This document shows positions 53,859 to 62,487 of a DNA stretch of 64,000 nt, in pieces (the stretch's first letter is position 1; each line of letters opens with the position of its first letter). Under the pieces are notes generated by a model that was given only the letters and a program-made list of their open reading frames with translations, was not told the origin of the DNA and ran no database searches. This DNA is from Oscillospiraceae bacterium (GTDB lineage Bacteria > Bacillota > Clostridia > Oscillospirales > Ruminococcaceae), in the NCBI GenBank assembly GCA_017887325.1, contig JAGHIE010000002.1, positions 248,001 to 312,000 of the forward strand, written 5' to 3'. A program made the translations under genes and the position numbers.

Positions 53859-53912
53859 TTTTATGATTTATTTAATAATAACTTCTATTTTATTATTAAA
53901 TAAATCATAAAA
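53859..53912. repeat. Perfect 23-bp inverted repeat between dacF-like and metY
   Basis: Arms at 53859-53881 and 53890-53912 are perfectly complementary around an eight-base loop. It lies between the divergent promoters, so neither gene's transcript should include it. Confidence 0.9.
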
Positions 53913-53981
53913 TTTATATATTATTTTTTTATTATTTTTGATATAATAATAAATATTAAATTTTTAGAGGGTGTGTTTATT

Positions 53982-55265
53982 ATGAAAGATTATAAGTTTG
54001 ATACAAAGGCTATACATTCAGGGTACGAAATTGAGAAATCTACTCACTCAGTTGTCCCTCCTCTATATCTAACTAACGCATATCAATTTGACAATGTCGA
54101 TCATGCACAAAGTCTGTTCGAATTAAAAGAAGAAGGAAACATTTATACTAGACTTCAAAATCCAACAAATGATATTTTAGAAAAGAAAATATCTGAGCTA
54201 GAAGACGGAGTAGGGGCTTTAGCTTTTTCTACTGGACATGCTGCTATATTTAACACTATTATCAATTTAGCAGAAAATGGAGATGAAATAGTTTCTTCTA
54301 ATCAAATTTATGGTGGGGCAATTAACTTATTTGGTGTTACACTAGAAAGATTAGGTATAAAAGTTAAGTTTGTAAATCCAAATAATTTAGATGAATGGGA
54401 AAATGCTGTTACAGATAAAACCAAAGCGTTCTTTTTCGAAATTGTAGGTAATCCTAATGCATCAGTAGTTGACATTGAAGCCGTTGCTTCAATAGCTCAC
54501 AAAAACGGAATTCCTGTTATAGTGGATTCTACTTTTACTACACCTTATTTATGCAAACCTATACATTATGGAGCAGATATTGTTATACATTCAGCAACAA
54601 AGTTTTTAGGTGGTCATTCTGCTGTAATGGGTGGTATTGTTGTAGATTCTGGTAAATTTGTATATAAAAACAATAAAAGATTTCCTAGATACAATGAACC
54701 AGACCAAAGCTATCACGGTATTGTTTTTGCAGATTTAAAAGAAACTGCTTTTATTGCAAGATTAAGAGCTCTAATCATGAGAGATATCGGAGCTTCTTTA
54801 TCTCCTTTTAATGCTTTCATGCTAATTATGGGAATAGAAACTCTATCTCTAAGAATGAGAAAGCATTGTGATAATGCAAAAAGAGTAGCAGAGTATTTAT
54901 TAAGTAACCCAAATGTTTCATTTGTTAACTATCCAAGCTTAGAAAATAGTCCATACAAAAATTTAGCTGATAAATATTTATCTAATGGTTGTGGAAGTGT
55001 ATTTACTTTTGGATTAAAAGGTGGTAGAGAAACTGGTAAAAAGTTTATTAACAGCTTAAAATTATTTAGACATGTAGCAAATGTTGGTGATGTTAGGTCT
55101 CTTGTTATTCATCCTGCAACTACAACTCATAGCCAATTATCTTCTCAACAACTTATAGATGCTGGTATTTCCGAAGATACTGTTAGATTATCTATTGGCA
55201 TAGAAGATATTGATGACATCATAAATGATTTAGAACAAGCTATTAATATTGCTACAAACAAATAA
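53982..55265 (+). CDS. metY: O-acetylhomoserine sulfhydrylase
   Basis: This 427-residue PLP enzyme of the Cys/Met metabolism family makes homocysteine from O-acetylhomoserine and sulfide. FDTKAIHSGYE, the NPTNDILEKKISELE block and the PLP lysine in HSATKFLGGHS are present. It has the length of MetY rather than cystathionine synthases. The ATG at 53982 follows AGAGGGTG and is preferred to the GTG nine bases earlier. A -10 TATAAT lies at 53942-53947 but no good -35. I see no S-box riboswitch in the leader. Confidence 0.92.
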   Translation: MKDYKFDTKAIHSGYEIEKSTHSVVPPLYLTNAYQFDNVDHAQSLFELKEEGNIYTRLQNPTNDILEKKISELEDGVGALAFSTGHAAIFNTIINLAENGDEIVSSNQIYGGAINLFGVTLERLGIKVKFVNPNNLDEWENAVTDKTKAFFFEIVGNPNASVVDIEAVASIAHKNGIPVIVDSTFTTPYLCKPIHYGADIVIHSATKFLGGHSAVMGGIVVDSGKFVYKNNKRFPRYNEPDQSYHGIVFADLKETAFIARLRALIMRDIGASLSPFNAFMLIMGIETLSLRMRKHCDNAKRVAEYLLSNPNVSFVNYPSLENSPYKNLADKYLSNGCGSVFTFGLKGGRETGKKFINSLKLFRHVANVGDVRSLVIHPATTTHSQLSSQQLIDAGISEDTVRLSIGIEDIDDIINDLEQAINIATNK

Positions 55266-55270
55266 AAAAT

Positions 55271-55303
55271 AAAAAGGATTGAAATTAAATTTCAATCCTT
55301 TTT
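55271..55303. terminator. Bidirectional terminator between metY and the sugar transferase gene
   Basis: A 15-bp stem (55271-55285 with 55289-55303) with A and T runs touches the end of the convergent gene. Confidence 0.85.
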
Positions 55304-56725
55304 TTATGCTGAACCTTCTCGTTTAAATATAACCAATATAGTTTTAAATAAAATTTTAATATCCAATTTCAAACTAAAATTATTAATATATTTAACATCT
55401 AATTTTACTACTTCTTCAAAATCTGTTATATTACTTCTTCCACTAACTTGCCACATACCTGTAAGTCCTGGTTTTAAAGCTAATCTTTTTTTGTGATATA
55501 AATTGTATTTTTCCCACTCATCTACTGTAGGTGGCCTTGTACCTACTAAACTCATATCACCTTTTAAAACATTTAAAAATTGTGGAAATTCATCTATAGA
55601 TAATTTTCTAATAAAAGTACCTATTCCTTTTATAATTCTAGGATCTTTATCCATTTTAAACATCATGCCATCTTTTACTTTATTTTGTTTCATTAATTCA
55701 GCTTTTCTTTCTTCGGCATCCATATACATACTTCTAAATTTATATATTTTAAATACCTTACCATTTTTTCCAACTCTTTTTTGTGAGAAAAATATATTTC
55801 CGGGAGATGATATATAAATAATAGGGCCAATAATAATAGTTAATATTAATGTTATTATACAACCTACTATACCACCCAAAACATCAAATAATCTCTTAAC
55901 AACTATATCCCTTATGCTGACATTAACTACTGATTGAGTTAAAACAGTATATCCAAAAACATTATTTATAGATAAATTTTCTTCCAAAGGTTTACTATAA
56001 ATAGATTTATGAAACACAGCACCAATATCATTACATACACTCTGTAATTCATCTTCAAAATATTCTGAATATATATCATTTGATGAAAGTAGAAAAACCT
56101 CATCAACCCAATTTAGTAACAAATAAGATTTAACTCCATATCTATTGCTAACCACAGGCACTCCATCAATAGATTTTCCTACCATATCATCATCTATTAT
56201 GACAAACCCACTCAACTTTATATTTTCATATCTATATTTTTTTACCTGTTGTAGTAAATCATAAGCTTTTTCTCTGTTAGTAATCAATACTATCGAACGA
56301 GTGTTTCTGTTCACTCTAGAATTACTTGCTACAACCTTTTTCATCACTATTCTTGTTATATAGGTCAATATAATACTACAAATCGAAAACAAAATAAATG
56401 TAATTCTAGAATATAGTTCCCCTGTTTGTGTAACGAATGTAAAAAATACAGAAACCATTGATACAATAGCACATGTAGAAACGACATTTATAAGCTCTTC
56501 TAAATATCCTCTTTTAAATATTTTTTTATACCCTTCATAGAAAAATATTACAAATAGATAATCAACTATTAAAAATAAAGCCATATTTCTATATAAATTA
56601 TTTTGATATGGAGAACTTATTCCATGTCTAATAATATAAGCTATTATTAAAGAGGTTTGTATGGCTAATATATCACCTATTATAAAGTTAAAATAATTAA
56701 AAATATTACTGTTATTATTTTTCAT
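55304..56725 (-). CDS. Polyprenyl-phosphate glycosyl-1-phosphate transferase (exopolysaccharide-type sugar transferase)
   Basis: This 473-residue membrane enzyme starts an exopolysaccharide or glycan by moving a sugar phosphate onto undecaprenyl phosphate. Four or five N-terminal helices (about 10-130) are followed by a Rossmann-like middle domain and a further helix near 290. The catalytic bacterial sugar transferase domain has KRLFDVLGG, FSQKRVGKNGKVFKIYKFRSM, SIDEFPQFLNVLKGDMSLVGTRP and LKPGLTGMWQVSGRS. No other polysaccharide genes lie within the window, so it looks like an orphan priming enzyme. The sugar cannot be told. Confidence 0.93.
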   Translation of the reverse strand: MKNNNSNIFNYFNFIIGDILAIQTSLIIAYIIRHGISSPYQNNLYRNMALFLIVDYLFVIFFYEGYKKIFKRGYLEELINVVSTCAIVSMVSVFFTFVTQTGELYSRITFILFSICSIILTYITRIVMKKVVASNSRVNRNTRSIVLITNREKAYDLLQQVKKYRYENIKLSGFVIIDDDMVGKSIDGVPVVSNRYGVKSYLLLNWVDEVFLLSSNDIYSEYFEDELQSVCNDIGAVFHKSIYSKPLEENLSINNVFGYTVLTQSVVNVSIRDIVVKRLFDVLGGIVGCIITLILTIIIGPIIYISSPGNIFFSQKRVGKNGKVFKIYKFRSMYMDAEERKAELMKQNKVKDGMMFKMDKDPRIIKGIGTFIRKLSIDEFPQFLNVLKGDMSLVGTRPPTVDEWEKYNLYHKKRLALKPGLTGMWQVSGRSNITDFEEVVKLDVKYINNFSLKLDIKILFKTILVIFKREGSA

Positions 56726-56780
56726 ACAACTTAAACCCCATAATTATTATTTAAATTAGTAATCATTAGCTAAAATAATA

Positions 56781-57983
56781 TCATATATTATTATTTTCGT
56801 CAATAATCGTTAATACTTTAGATAATATTTCCATTCTATCGTTTTTTATTTTTTCTTCTATAACCAATGATAGTATTTTTTTTAAAATATTTCCTATTTC
56901 TTTACCTTGCAGATTAAATTTATCTTTTAAATCTTTTCCATTTATATTTAATTGTTTAAGAGAATAGCATTCGTTATTTTTTAAAATATAATTTATATTA
57001 TTATAATACAATTGAATATCATTGATTTTTCCAATATAAAAATGATACAAAATAATTTTCTTTGCAAATTCTAAACCATGTTCACAAATTAAATATTTTA
57101 TACTAACTTTATCATTACCTAATTCTAATAAATTAGTTTTATTTAAAGTTAATACAGCCCTTATCGTTTTATTATCATATCTTAATTTTTTTAATATATC
57201 AAAAAGCTCTTGATATCGATATTGTGAAAAAATCACAGCTAATCTAATACATAAGTCTTTCTCAATAACAGTATAACTTAAAAAAATTTTTTTAGAAAAG
57301 TCTTGTATAAACTCATCAAAAATAATTGAATATTTTTCAATTATTTTAAAACCATCATTACTTAATATTATTTTATTAAACTCACTTTGTATTCTTTCTT
57401 TTGAAATATTATTTAACAAACTTTTATTTTTTATCATAAAAGTTTCTGTATCTTTTTCTATATTAAATTTTAACTGTGCAGAAAATCTTATACACCTTAA
57501 AATTCTCAATGCATCTTCTTTAAACCTTACATTAGGGTCACCTATGCTCTTTATAATTTTATTTGATAAATCCTCAACTCCACTATAAATATCTATAATA
57601 TTATTATCTTTGCTACACAATATAGAATTCATTGTAAAATCTCGTCTTTTCAAATCATCATATACAGAACTTGAAAAAATGACCTCTTTAGGAAATCTAT
57701 TATTTACATAACTTATTTCCTTTCTGTAGGTAGTTATTTCAAATGGTATATTATTAACAAATATGGTTATGGTTCCATATTTTTCTCCTATATCTATAAA
57801 TGAAAAACTTTTAAATATTTCTTTTATTTGTATTGGTAAAGCATTTGTTGTAATATCAAAGTCAGTAGGAATATTTTTTAATAACATATCTCTAACACAT
57901 CCTCCAACAGCAAACGCTTCATATCCATAAGATTCTATTTTATCTAAAACAAAAAATACTTCATCAGGTAATTTTATATTCAT
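56781..57983 (-). CDS. cca: CCA tRNA nucleotidyltransferase or poly(A)-polymerase-family enzyme
   Basis: This 400-residue class II nucleotidyltransferase adds or repairs the CCA end of tRNA. The head motif YEAFAVGGCVRDMLLKNIPTDFDITT holds GG and the metal-binding DxD. RRDFTMNSILC and RILRCIRFSAQL are the next signatures. The C-terminal helical part is weakly conserved. Some Firmicutes split the C- and A-adding tasks between two enzymes, and this window cannot exclude that. The gene is 67 bases after hpf, beyond a GC-rich hairpin. Confidence 0.92.
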   Translation of the reverse strand: MNIKLPDEVFFVLDKIESYGYEAFAVGGCVRDMLLKNIPTDFDITTNALPIQIKEIFKSFSFIDIGEKYGTITIFVNNIPFEITTYRKEISYVNNRFPKEVIFSSSVYDDLKRRDFTMNSILCSKDNNIIDIYSGVEDLSNKIIKSIGDPNVRFKEDALRILRCIRFSAQLKFNIEKDTETFMIKNKSLLNNISKERIQSEFNKIILSNDGFKIIEKYSIIFDEFIQDFSKKIFLSYTVIEKDLCIRLAVIFSQYRYQELFDILKKLRYDNKTIRAVLTLNKTNLLELGNDKVSIKYLICEHGLEFAKKIILYHFYIGKINDIQLYYNNINYILKNNECYSLKQLNINGKDLKDKFNLQGKEIGNILKKILSLVIEEKIKNDRMEILSKVLTIIDENNNI

Positions 57984-58009
57984 ATACTTTAATAAACCTT
58001 TCCATAATA

Positions 58010-58037
58010 AACCCCCTCCTAAAATTAGGAGGGGGTT
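58010..58037 (-). terminator. GC-rich hairpin after hpf
   Basis: A 12-bp stem (58010-58021 with 58026-58037), rich in C and G, stands out in this AT-rich sequence. TTTATTA follows on the reverse strand. Confidence 0.7.
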
Positions 58038-58050
58038 ACATTAGCAAATA

Positions 58051-58593
58051 TTAATCACAAACTAATAAACCATATCCTGTTTTTCTTTGATATACAACTC
58101 TTGTCAATCCATCTTCTCCCATATAAACAAAGAATGAATGTCCTAACATTTCCATTTGTACTATAGCTTCGTCATCTGTCATCATTTGTAAGGATACATT
58201 CTTTACTCTTTTTATATCTTGTGATGGATAATCCAAAGCTTCATCTAAATCTATCACATATCCTAAATCATCCATAGCCTCAGCCAATGTATCTATACCA
58301 GATTTTCTCTTTTTATCAACTAAACTTGTCTTTAATTTTCTTAGTTTTCTCTTTAAATCATCTACGGCATAGTCTATACTTGGTTCTATTCTCTCAGCAA
58401 CTGCTTCACCCCTAATAAAACTACCTGTATCTTTTACAGTTATATCACATTTAAATTTGTCAATTTGTTTTGAGATAGTAACATCAAAACTAGCTGTTTC
58501 AGGAAGCATTTTTTCTACTCTCTTTAACTCTTTTTCAATACCAATTTTATGTCCTTGTTTTAATTCAAATCCTCTTGCTGTAATGTTAATCAT
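58051..58593 (-). CDS. hpf: Long-form ribosome hibernation promoting factor
   Basis: This 180-residue protein has an N-terminal S30AE ribosome-binding domain (about 1-100; MINITARGFELKQGHKIGI) and a C-terminal dimerisation domain (about 120-180; VSLQMMTDDEAIVQMEMLGHSFFVYM). The long form pairs 70S ribosomes into 100S dimers in stationary phase. The start follows GAGGAGG, 11 codons inside the longest frame. A leader hairpin (58621-58628 with 58644-58651) lies between promoter and gene. Confidence 0.95.
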   Translation of the reverse strand: MINITARGFELKQGHKIGIEKELKRVEKMLPETASFDVTISKQIDKFKCDITVKDTGSFIRGEAVAERIEPSIDYAVDDLKRKLRKLKTSLVDKKRKSGIDTLAEAMDDLGYVIDLDEALDYPSQDIKRVKNVSLQMMTDDEAIVQMEMLGHSFFVYMGEDGLTRVVYQRKTGYGLLVCD

Positions 58594-58656
58594 AAATAAT
58601 ACCTCCTCGGATAATAGAACTACCAAATATTTTAAACTTTCCTATCTGGTAATTAT

Positions 58657-58685
58657 ATTGTATCACATTTTATATCAATTGTCTA
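58657..58685 (-). promoter_or_regulatory. Sigma-A promoter for hpf
   Basis: The reverse strand reads TAGACA, 17 bases and TACAAT, each one base from consensus. Confidence 0.5.
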
Positions 58686-58732
58686 TATAATAAATAGATT
58701 TAATATATTTTTTATTAAATATTAACAAACAT

Positions 58733-59671
58733 TTATGAGTTATATCTACATTCTAACCATTCTAATATGTCTTTATACACTTCTTGATTGTTTATTTCAT
58801 TCAACATTTCATGTCGTCCATCTGGATAAAGCTTTAATTTTAAATCACTAAAATTCAAATCTTTTAGAGTATTATATACCTTTTTTACACCTTTACCAAA
58901 ATCACCAACAGGATCTTTATCTCCTGAAAAAACTAATATTGGTAAATCTTTTCTAGTGTTTTTTCCCCAGTCTTTACTATTTACTTTTTCAAGAACAGAA
59001 AATAATGCGCAGTAACCATCCAATGTAAAATTAAAGTTACATCTTCTATCATTTTTATACTTATCTATTATATTTCTATCTCTTGTTAACCAATCAAATT
59101 CTTTTATATATCCATTTTTATATCTTGCTGTACTTTTTATATCGGCAAGCATTTTAACAAATCTACTTCTATGATAAGGTCCACATACTTTTTGTGTATA
59201 TTTCGCAATTTTTTTTGCTAAAGGTAAAAGAACATAGCCAGCACTTGTTCCACTCAAAATGCAACCATCTATATCTTTACTATACTCTTCAATATAGTAT
59301 CTTGCTATAAAAGATCCCATACTATGACCCATTAATATTATTGGTATATCTTGATATTTATCTTTCATTATTTTAGTTAACTTATATAAATCTTCCTTTA
59401 ATAAATCTTCACCGTTCTTTCCAAAAAAGCCTAATTCATCATATTTAGAAATTGAGTTTCCATGTCCTAAATGATCATTTCCACAAACGATATATCCATA
59501 TTTAGTTAAATATTTAGCAAATTCTTCGTACCTAGCTATATACTCACACATTCCATGTGATATTTGTATTATAGCTTTAGCTTTTACATTATCATCTTTA
59601 TATATATAGTAATTTATCATATTTTTACCATTACTACTTTTATAAGCAGATTGTATCATACTAAAACTCAT
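58733..59671 (-). CDS. Alpha/beta hydrolase, monoacylglycerol-lipase-like
   Basis: This 312-residue cytoplasmic hydrolase belongs to the serine aminopeptidase S33/Hydrolase_4 group. QISHGMCEYIARYEEFAKYL and GNDHLGHGNS are typical of monoacylglycerol lipases. The nucleophile Ser is in LMGHSMGSF, the acid in FSGDKDPVGD, and the His in PDGRHEMLNE. It may hydrolyse monoacylglycerols or lysophospholipids. No operon partner is present. AAAGGAG precedes the ATG. Confidence 0.88.
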   Translation of the reverse strand: MSFSMIQSAYKSSNGKNMINYYIYKDDNVKAKAIIQISHGMCEYIARYEEFAKYLTKYGYIVCGNDHLGHGNSISKYDELGFFGKNGEDLLKEDLYKLTKIMKDKYQDIPIILMGHSMGSFIARYYIEEYSKDIDGCILSGTSAGYVLLPLAKKIAKYTQKVCGPYHRSRFVKMLADIKSTARYKNGYIKEFDWLTRDRNIIDKYKNDRRCNFNFTLDGYCALFSVLEKVNSKDWGKNTRKDLPILVFSGDKDPVGDFGKGVKKVYNTLKDLNFSDLKLKLYPDGRHEMLNEINNQEVYKDILEWLECRYNS

Positions 59672-59836
59672 AAAATTACTCCTTTCAAGTATATTTTATT
59701 ATATTTATATGCTAACAAAATTTAATTACTAATTTAAATAAAAATTGTTAAAATTTAATCTAGTTAAACTTTGTAATATGTATATATTTTTAACTTTTGT
59801 ATACAATAATATTAAAAATTAATGGAGGAATTTAAT

Positions 59837-60046
59837 ATGGCAAAAAAGAAAACAATTAAAGAACAAATTGAAAAAATGGATATTCAAATTAATGCTTGGG
59901 AAAACAAAATAGCTACAATGAAAGAAGAAAGAAAAGAATTAGTAAAACAACAAAGAGAATCAGATTTAAAAAATCTATATCAAACTATACAACATAAAGG
60001 TCTAGATATTTCACAAGTTTTTGATATTATAAATAATATTAAATAA
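59837..60046 (+). CDS. Small coiled-coil protein of unknown function
   Basis: This 69-residue charged protein has a basic N-terminus (MAKKKTIKEQ), a heptad-like coiled coil (about 10-45), and a short helical end (LDISQVFDIINNIK). Its pattern recalls DUF4315-type proteins, but I do not assign it. The ATG at 59837 follows GGAGG. The gene ends just before the yitT promoter, so it is a separate unit. Confidence 0.75.
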   Translation: MAKKKTIKEQIEKMDIQINAWENKIATMKEERKELVKQQRESDLKNLYQTIQHKGLDISQVFDIINNIK

Positions 60047-60053
60047 TATTACA

Positions 60054-60083
60054 TTGACAATGATTGCTAATAATTGTTATAAT
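60054..60083 (+). promoter_or_regulatory. Consensus sigma-A promoter for yitT
   Basis: A perfect TTGACA and a perfect TATAAT are separated by 18 bases. Transcription should start near 60090, which rules out translation starts before that point. Confidence 0.85.
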
Positions 60084-60117
60084 TTTCTTGTATCCTATTT
60101 TAGAGGAGGTCAGAAAA

Positions 60118-60999
60118 TTGAAAAAATTTGATTACAAAAGACTATGTATCGATGTTTTATTCGATATACTAGGGTCTTTATTATTAGCCATCGGAATTTA
60201 CTCTTTCTCGCAACCTGCCAATATAGCACCTGGTGGTGTTTCTGGTATATCGTTAATGTTAAATTATTTATGGAATTTACCACTAGGGTTATCTGGTTTT
60301 ATTATAAATATTCCTCTTATATTTTTAGCATGGAGATATATGGGGAAAGTTTTCACTTTAAAAACATTACGAACTTTAGTTATTAGTACAGTATTATTAG
60401 ATTTTGTTGTAGTAAAATATATACCTGTATTTACTGGAGATAGACTTATGAGCTCTCTATTTGGCGGAATATTTATGGGTGGAGGTTTAGCCTTAGTTTT
60501 TATGCGTGGTTCTACTACAGGTGGTGTAGATATCGTTTCTTATTTATTACAGCTAAGACTACCTCATATACAAATAGGTAGAGCTTTATTATTAGTAGAC
60601 TGTGTTGTTTTAATAGCTTCTATCATTGTTTTTAAAGATATTGAATCTGGTTTATTTGGTCTAGTATCACTTTATGTACAAACTAAAATAATAGATGGTG
60701 TTCTTTATGGTTTAGATAAAGGTAGTATGATTACAGTTATTTCTAAACACAATGAAGAAATTGCTGAAAGAATAATGAAGGATTTAGACAGAGGAGCTAC
60801 TTTATTACAAGGATACGGTGCTTACAGTAAACAAGAAATGAAAGTTTTAATGTGTGTTGTAAGACGTGCTCAATTCACTTCTGTTAAAAATATTGTTCAT
60901 GAAATTGACCCTAAAGCTTTCTTAGTAGTTGGAGAAGTAGGAGAAATTTGGGGAGAAGGTTTTAAAGAAGTTGAAAAATTAAAACATCAAAATAAATAA
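60118..60999 (+). CDS. YitT family membrane protein (DUF161 + DUF2179)
   Basis: This 293-residue protein has five or six membrane helices (about 10-185) and a C-terminal cytoplasmic DUF2179 domain (about 200-285). LGSLLLAIGIYSFSQPANIAPGGVSGIS and GSTTGGVDIVSYLLQLR are the repeated DUF161 loops. Family function is not known. It starts with TTG at 60118, eight bases after AGAGGAGG. The promoter position excludes the longer frame starting at 60064. It converges on the fucosidase gene. Confidence 0.9.
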   Translation: MKKFDYKRLCIDVLFDILGSLLLAIGIYSFSQPANIAPGGVSGISLMLNYLWNLPLGLSGFIINIPLIFLAWRYMGKVFTLKTLRTLVISTVLLDFVVVKYIPVFTGDRLMSSLFGGIFMGGGLALVFMRGSTTGGVDIVSYLLQLRLPHIQIGRALLLVDCVVLIASIIVFKDIESGLFGLVSLYVQTKIIDGVLYGLDKGSMITVISKHNEEIAERIMKDLDRGATLLQGYGAYSKQEMKVLMCVVRRAQFTSVKNIVHEIDPKAFLVVGEVGEIWGEGFKEVEKLKHQNK

Positions 61000-61000
61000 T

Positions 61001-61030
61001 AAAAAACCCACAGAATTCTGTGGGTTTTTT
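61001..61030. terminator. Bidirectional terminator between yitT and the fucosidase gene
   Basis: A 13-bp stem (61001-61013 with 61018-61030) has A and T runs and a four-base loop. Confidence 0.9.
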
Positions 61031-61035
61031 ATTAT

Positions 61036-62334
61036 TTATTTTAGTGTAACTTCTATTACTGTATCTATTTTATTAGGTAGCTCTGGACTTTCTCCTAAAG
61101 AAACAAATACTATATCTTGATAGTTATTTACAATCCAGTTATCTTCTATCTTCAATTCTGCACCTGTTTCTAAAAGCCTTATTCTTTCTACATCATTTTT
61201 TCTTATATTAGTTAATGGAATAAAACCTATTTGAGGTTCCATTACATGATAGTATATTTTTTTACCATTTTGTGTTATTCTTCCATAATCTGGCTTATCT
61301 ATATCACTACCTCTACAGCCATATATACTATCAGAATTATACTTCATCCACTCACCAATCTCTTTTAATATCTTTTGAGATTCTTTAGGAATATTTCCCT
61401 TCGCATCAGGTCCAACATTTAAAAGCAAATTGCCATTTTTACTTACACATTCAATTAATTTTTTTATAAGCATTTCACTTGATTTAAAATTCTTATCTCT
61501 TGATGTATATCCCCAGCTATTATTCATTGTTATACAAGATTCCCAAACAACATTATTACCGTTTTCATCTTTAATTCCTTTTGGTGGTATGATTTGTTCT
61601 GGGCTTACAAAATCTCCACAATACTCAGTTGGATTTGAAGTAACTAATGAACCAAAACCTTCTCCACTTACTTCTAACCTATTATCTATTAAAACATCTG
61701 GTTGATATTTTCGTATCATTCTTACTAGTTTAGTTGCTTCCCAAGCTTCACCTTTTAAATTATTATATGAGAAATCAAACCAAAAGATATCTATCTTTCC
61801 ATAATTTGTACATAACTCCTCAATCTGATTATGCATATACTCTAAATATTTTTTAAAGTCTCTATTTTGTTTTTTATATTCTTCATTATCTCTCATAGGA
61901 TGATGCCAGTCGCCATCAACAACATAGTCTTCATGATGCCAATCCAACAAAGAATAATATAATCCTACTTTTATGCCTTCTTCTCTAAAAGCTTCTACAT
62001 ATTCTTTTATTAAATCTCTACCACATTTTGTATTTGTAGACTTATAGTTTGTATATTTACTATCAAATAAACAAAATCCATCGTGATGCTTTGCTGTCAT
62101 TACTGCATACTTCATTCCTGCTTGTTTAGCTAATTTTGCCCATTCCTTTGGATTATAATCTTTTGGATCAAATTCATTAAAATATTTATCATAATCTTCA
62201 TCTTTTATTCTTTCAGCAGTTTTTATCCATTCTCCTCTTGCTGGAATTGCATAAATTCCCCAATGAATAAACATACCAAATCTATCTTTTACAAACCATT
62301 CTACTTTTTTATTATATTTTTCTCTATCAAACAT
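61036..62334 (-). CDS. GH29 alpha-L-fucosidase
   Basis: This 432-residue enzyme of glycoside hydrolase family 29 lacks a signal peptide, so it acts in the cytoplasm on imported fucosides. RFGMFIHWGIYAIPARGEW, VMTAKHHDGFCLFDSKYTNY and the nucleophile segment KIDIFWFDFS are clear. A short C-terminal beta domain follows. Mucin and milk glycans are likely sources of fucose, which suits a gut organism. No fucose uptake or fucose-isomerase gene is near. The ATG at 62334 after AAAGAGGTG is chosen. Confidence 0.92.
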   Translation of the reverse strand: MFDREKYNKKVEWFVKDRFGMFIHWGIYAIPARGEWIKTAERIKDEDYDKYFNEFDPKDYNPKEWAKLAKQAGMKYAVMTAKHHDGFCLFDSKYTNYKSTNTKCGRDLIKEYVEAFREEGIKVGLYYSLLDWHHEDYVVDGDWHHPMRDNEEYKKQNRDFKKYLEYMHNQIEELCTNYGKIDIFWFDFSYNNLKGEAWEATKLVRMIRKYQPDVLIDNRLEVSGEGFGSLVTSNPTEYCGDFVSPEQIIPPKGIKDENGNNVVWESCITMNNSWGYTSRDKNFKSSEMLIKKLIECVSKNGNLLLNVGPDAKGNIPKESQKILKEIGEWMKYNSDSIYGCRGSDIDKPDYGRITQNGKKIYYHVMEPQIGFIPLTNIRKNDVERIRLLETGAELKIEDNWIVNNYQDIVFVSLGESPELPNKIDTVIEVTLK

Positions 62335-62423
62335 TTTAATCACCTCTTTTGTAGGATATCACAATATCATTCTTTTGTCTTCCTAAAAAAGTTATTTTTA
62401 ATATAAATTTTTTATATCTTTAT

Positions 62424-62452
62424 TTGACATTATATTTTTTATTTGTTATCAT
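62424..62452 (+). promoter_or_regulatory. Sigma-A promoter for pepT
   Basis: A perfect TTGACA, 17 bases and TATCAT end about 35 bases before the start codon. Confidence 0.75.
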
Positions 62453-62487
62453 CTTATAGTAAAATAATATATAAAGAAGGTATACAA

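Noticed and set aside
53780-53981. Possible SAM riboswitch ahead of metY
   Set aside because: The gap holds only two palindromes and promoters. I see no multi-stem S-box core or its conserved loops.
60064-60117. Longer N-terminus for the YitT protein
   Set aside because: It begins inside the -35 to -10 region of a consensus promoter. The TTG at 60118 with AGAGGAGG is far better.
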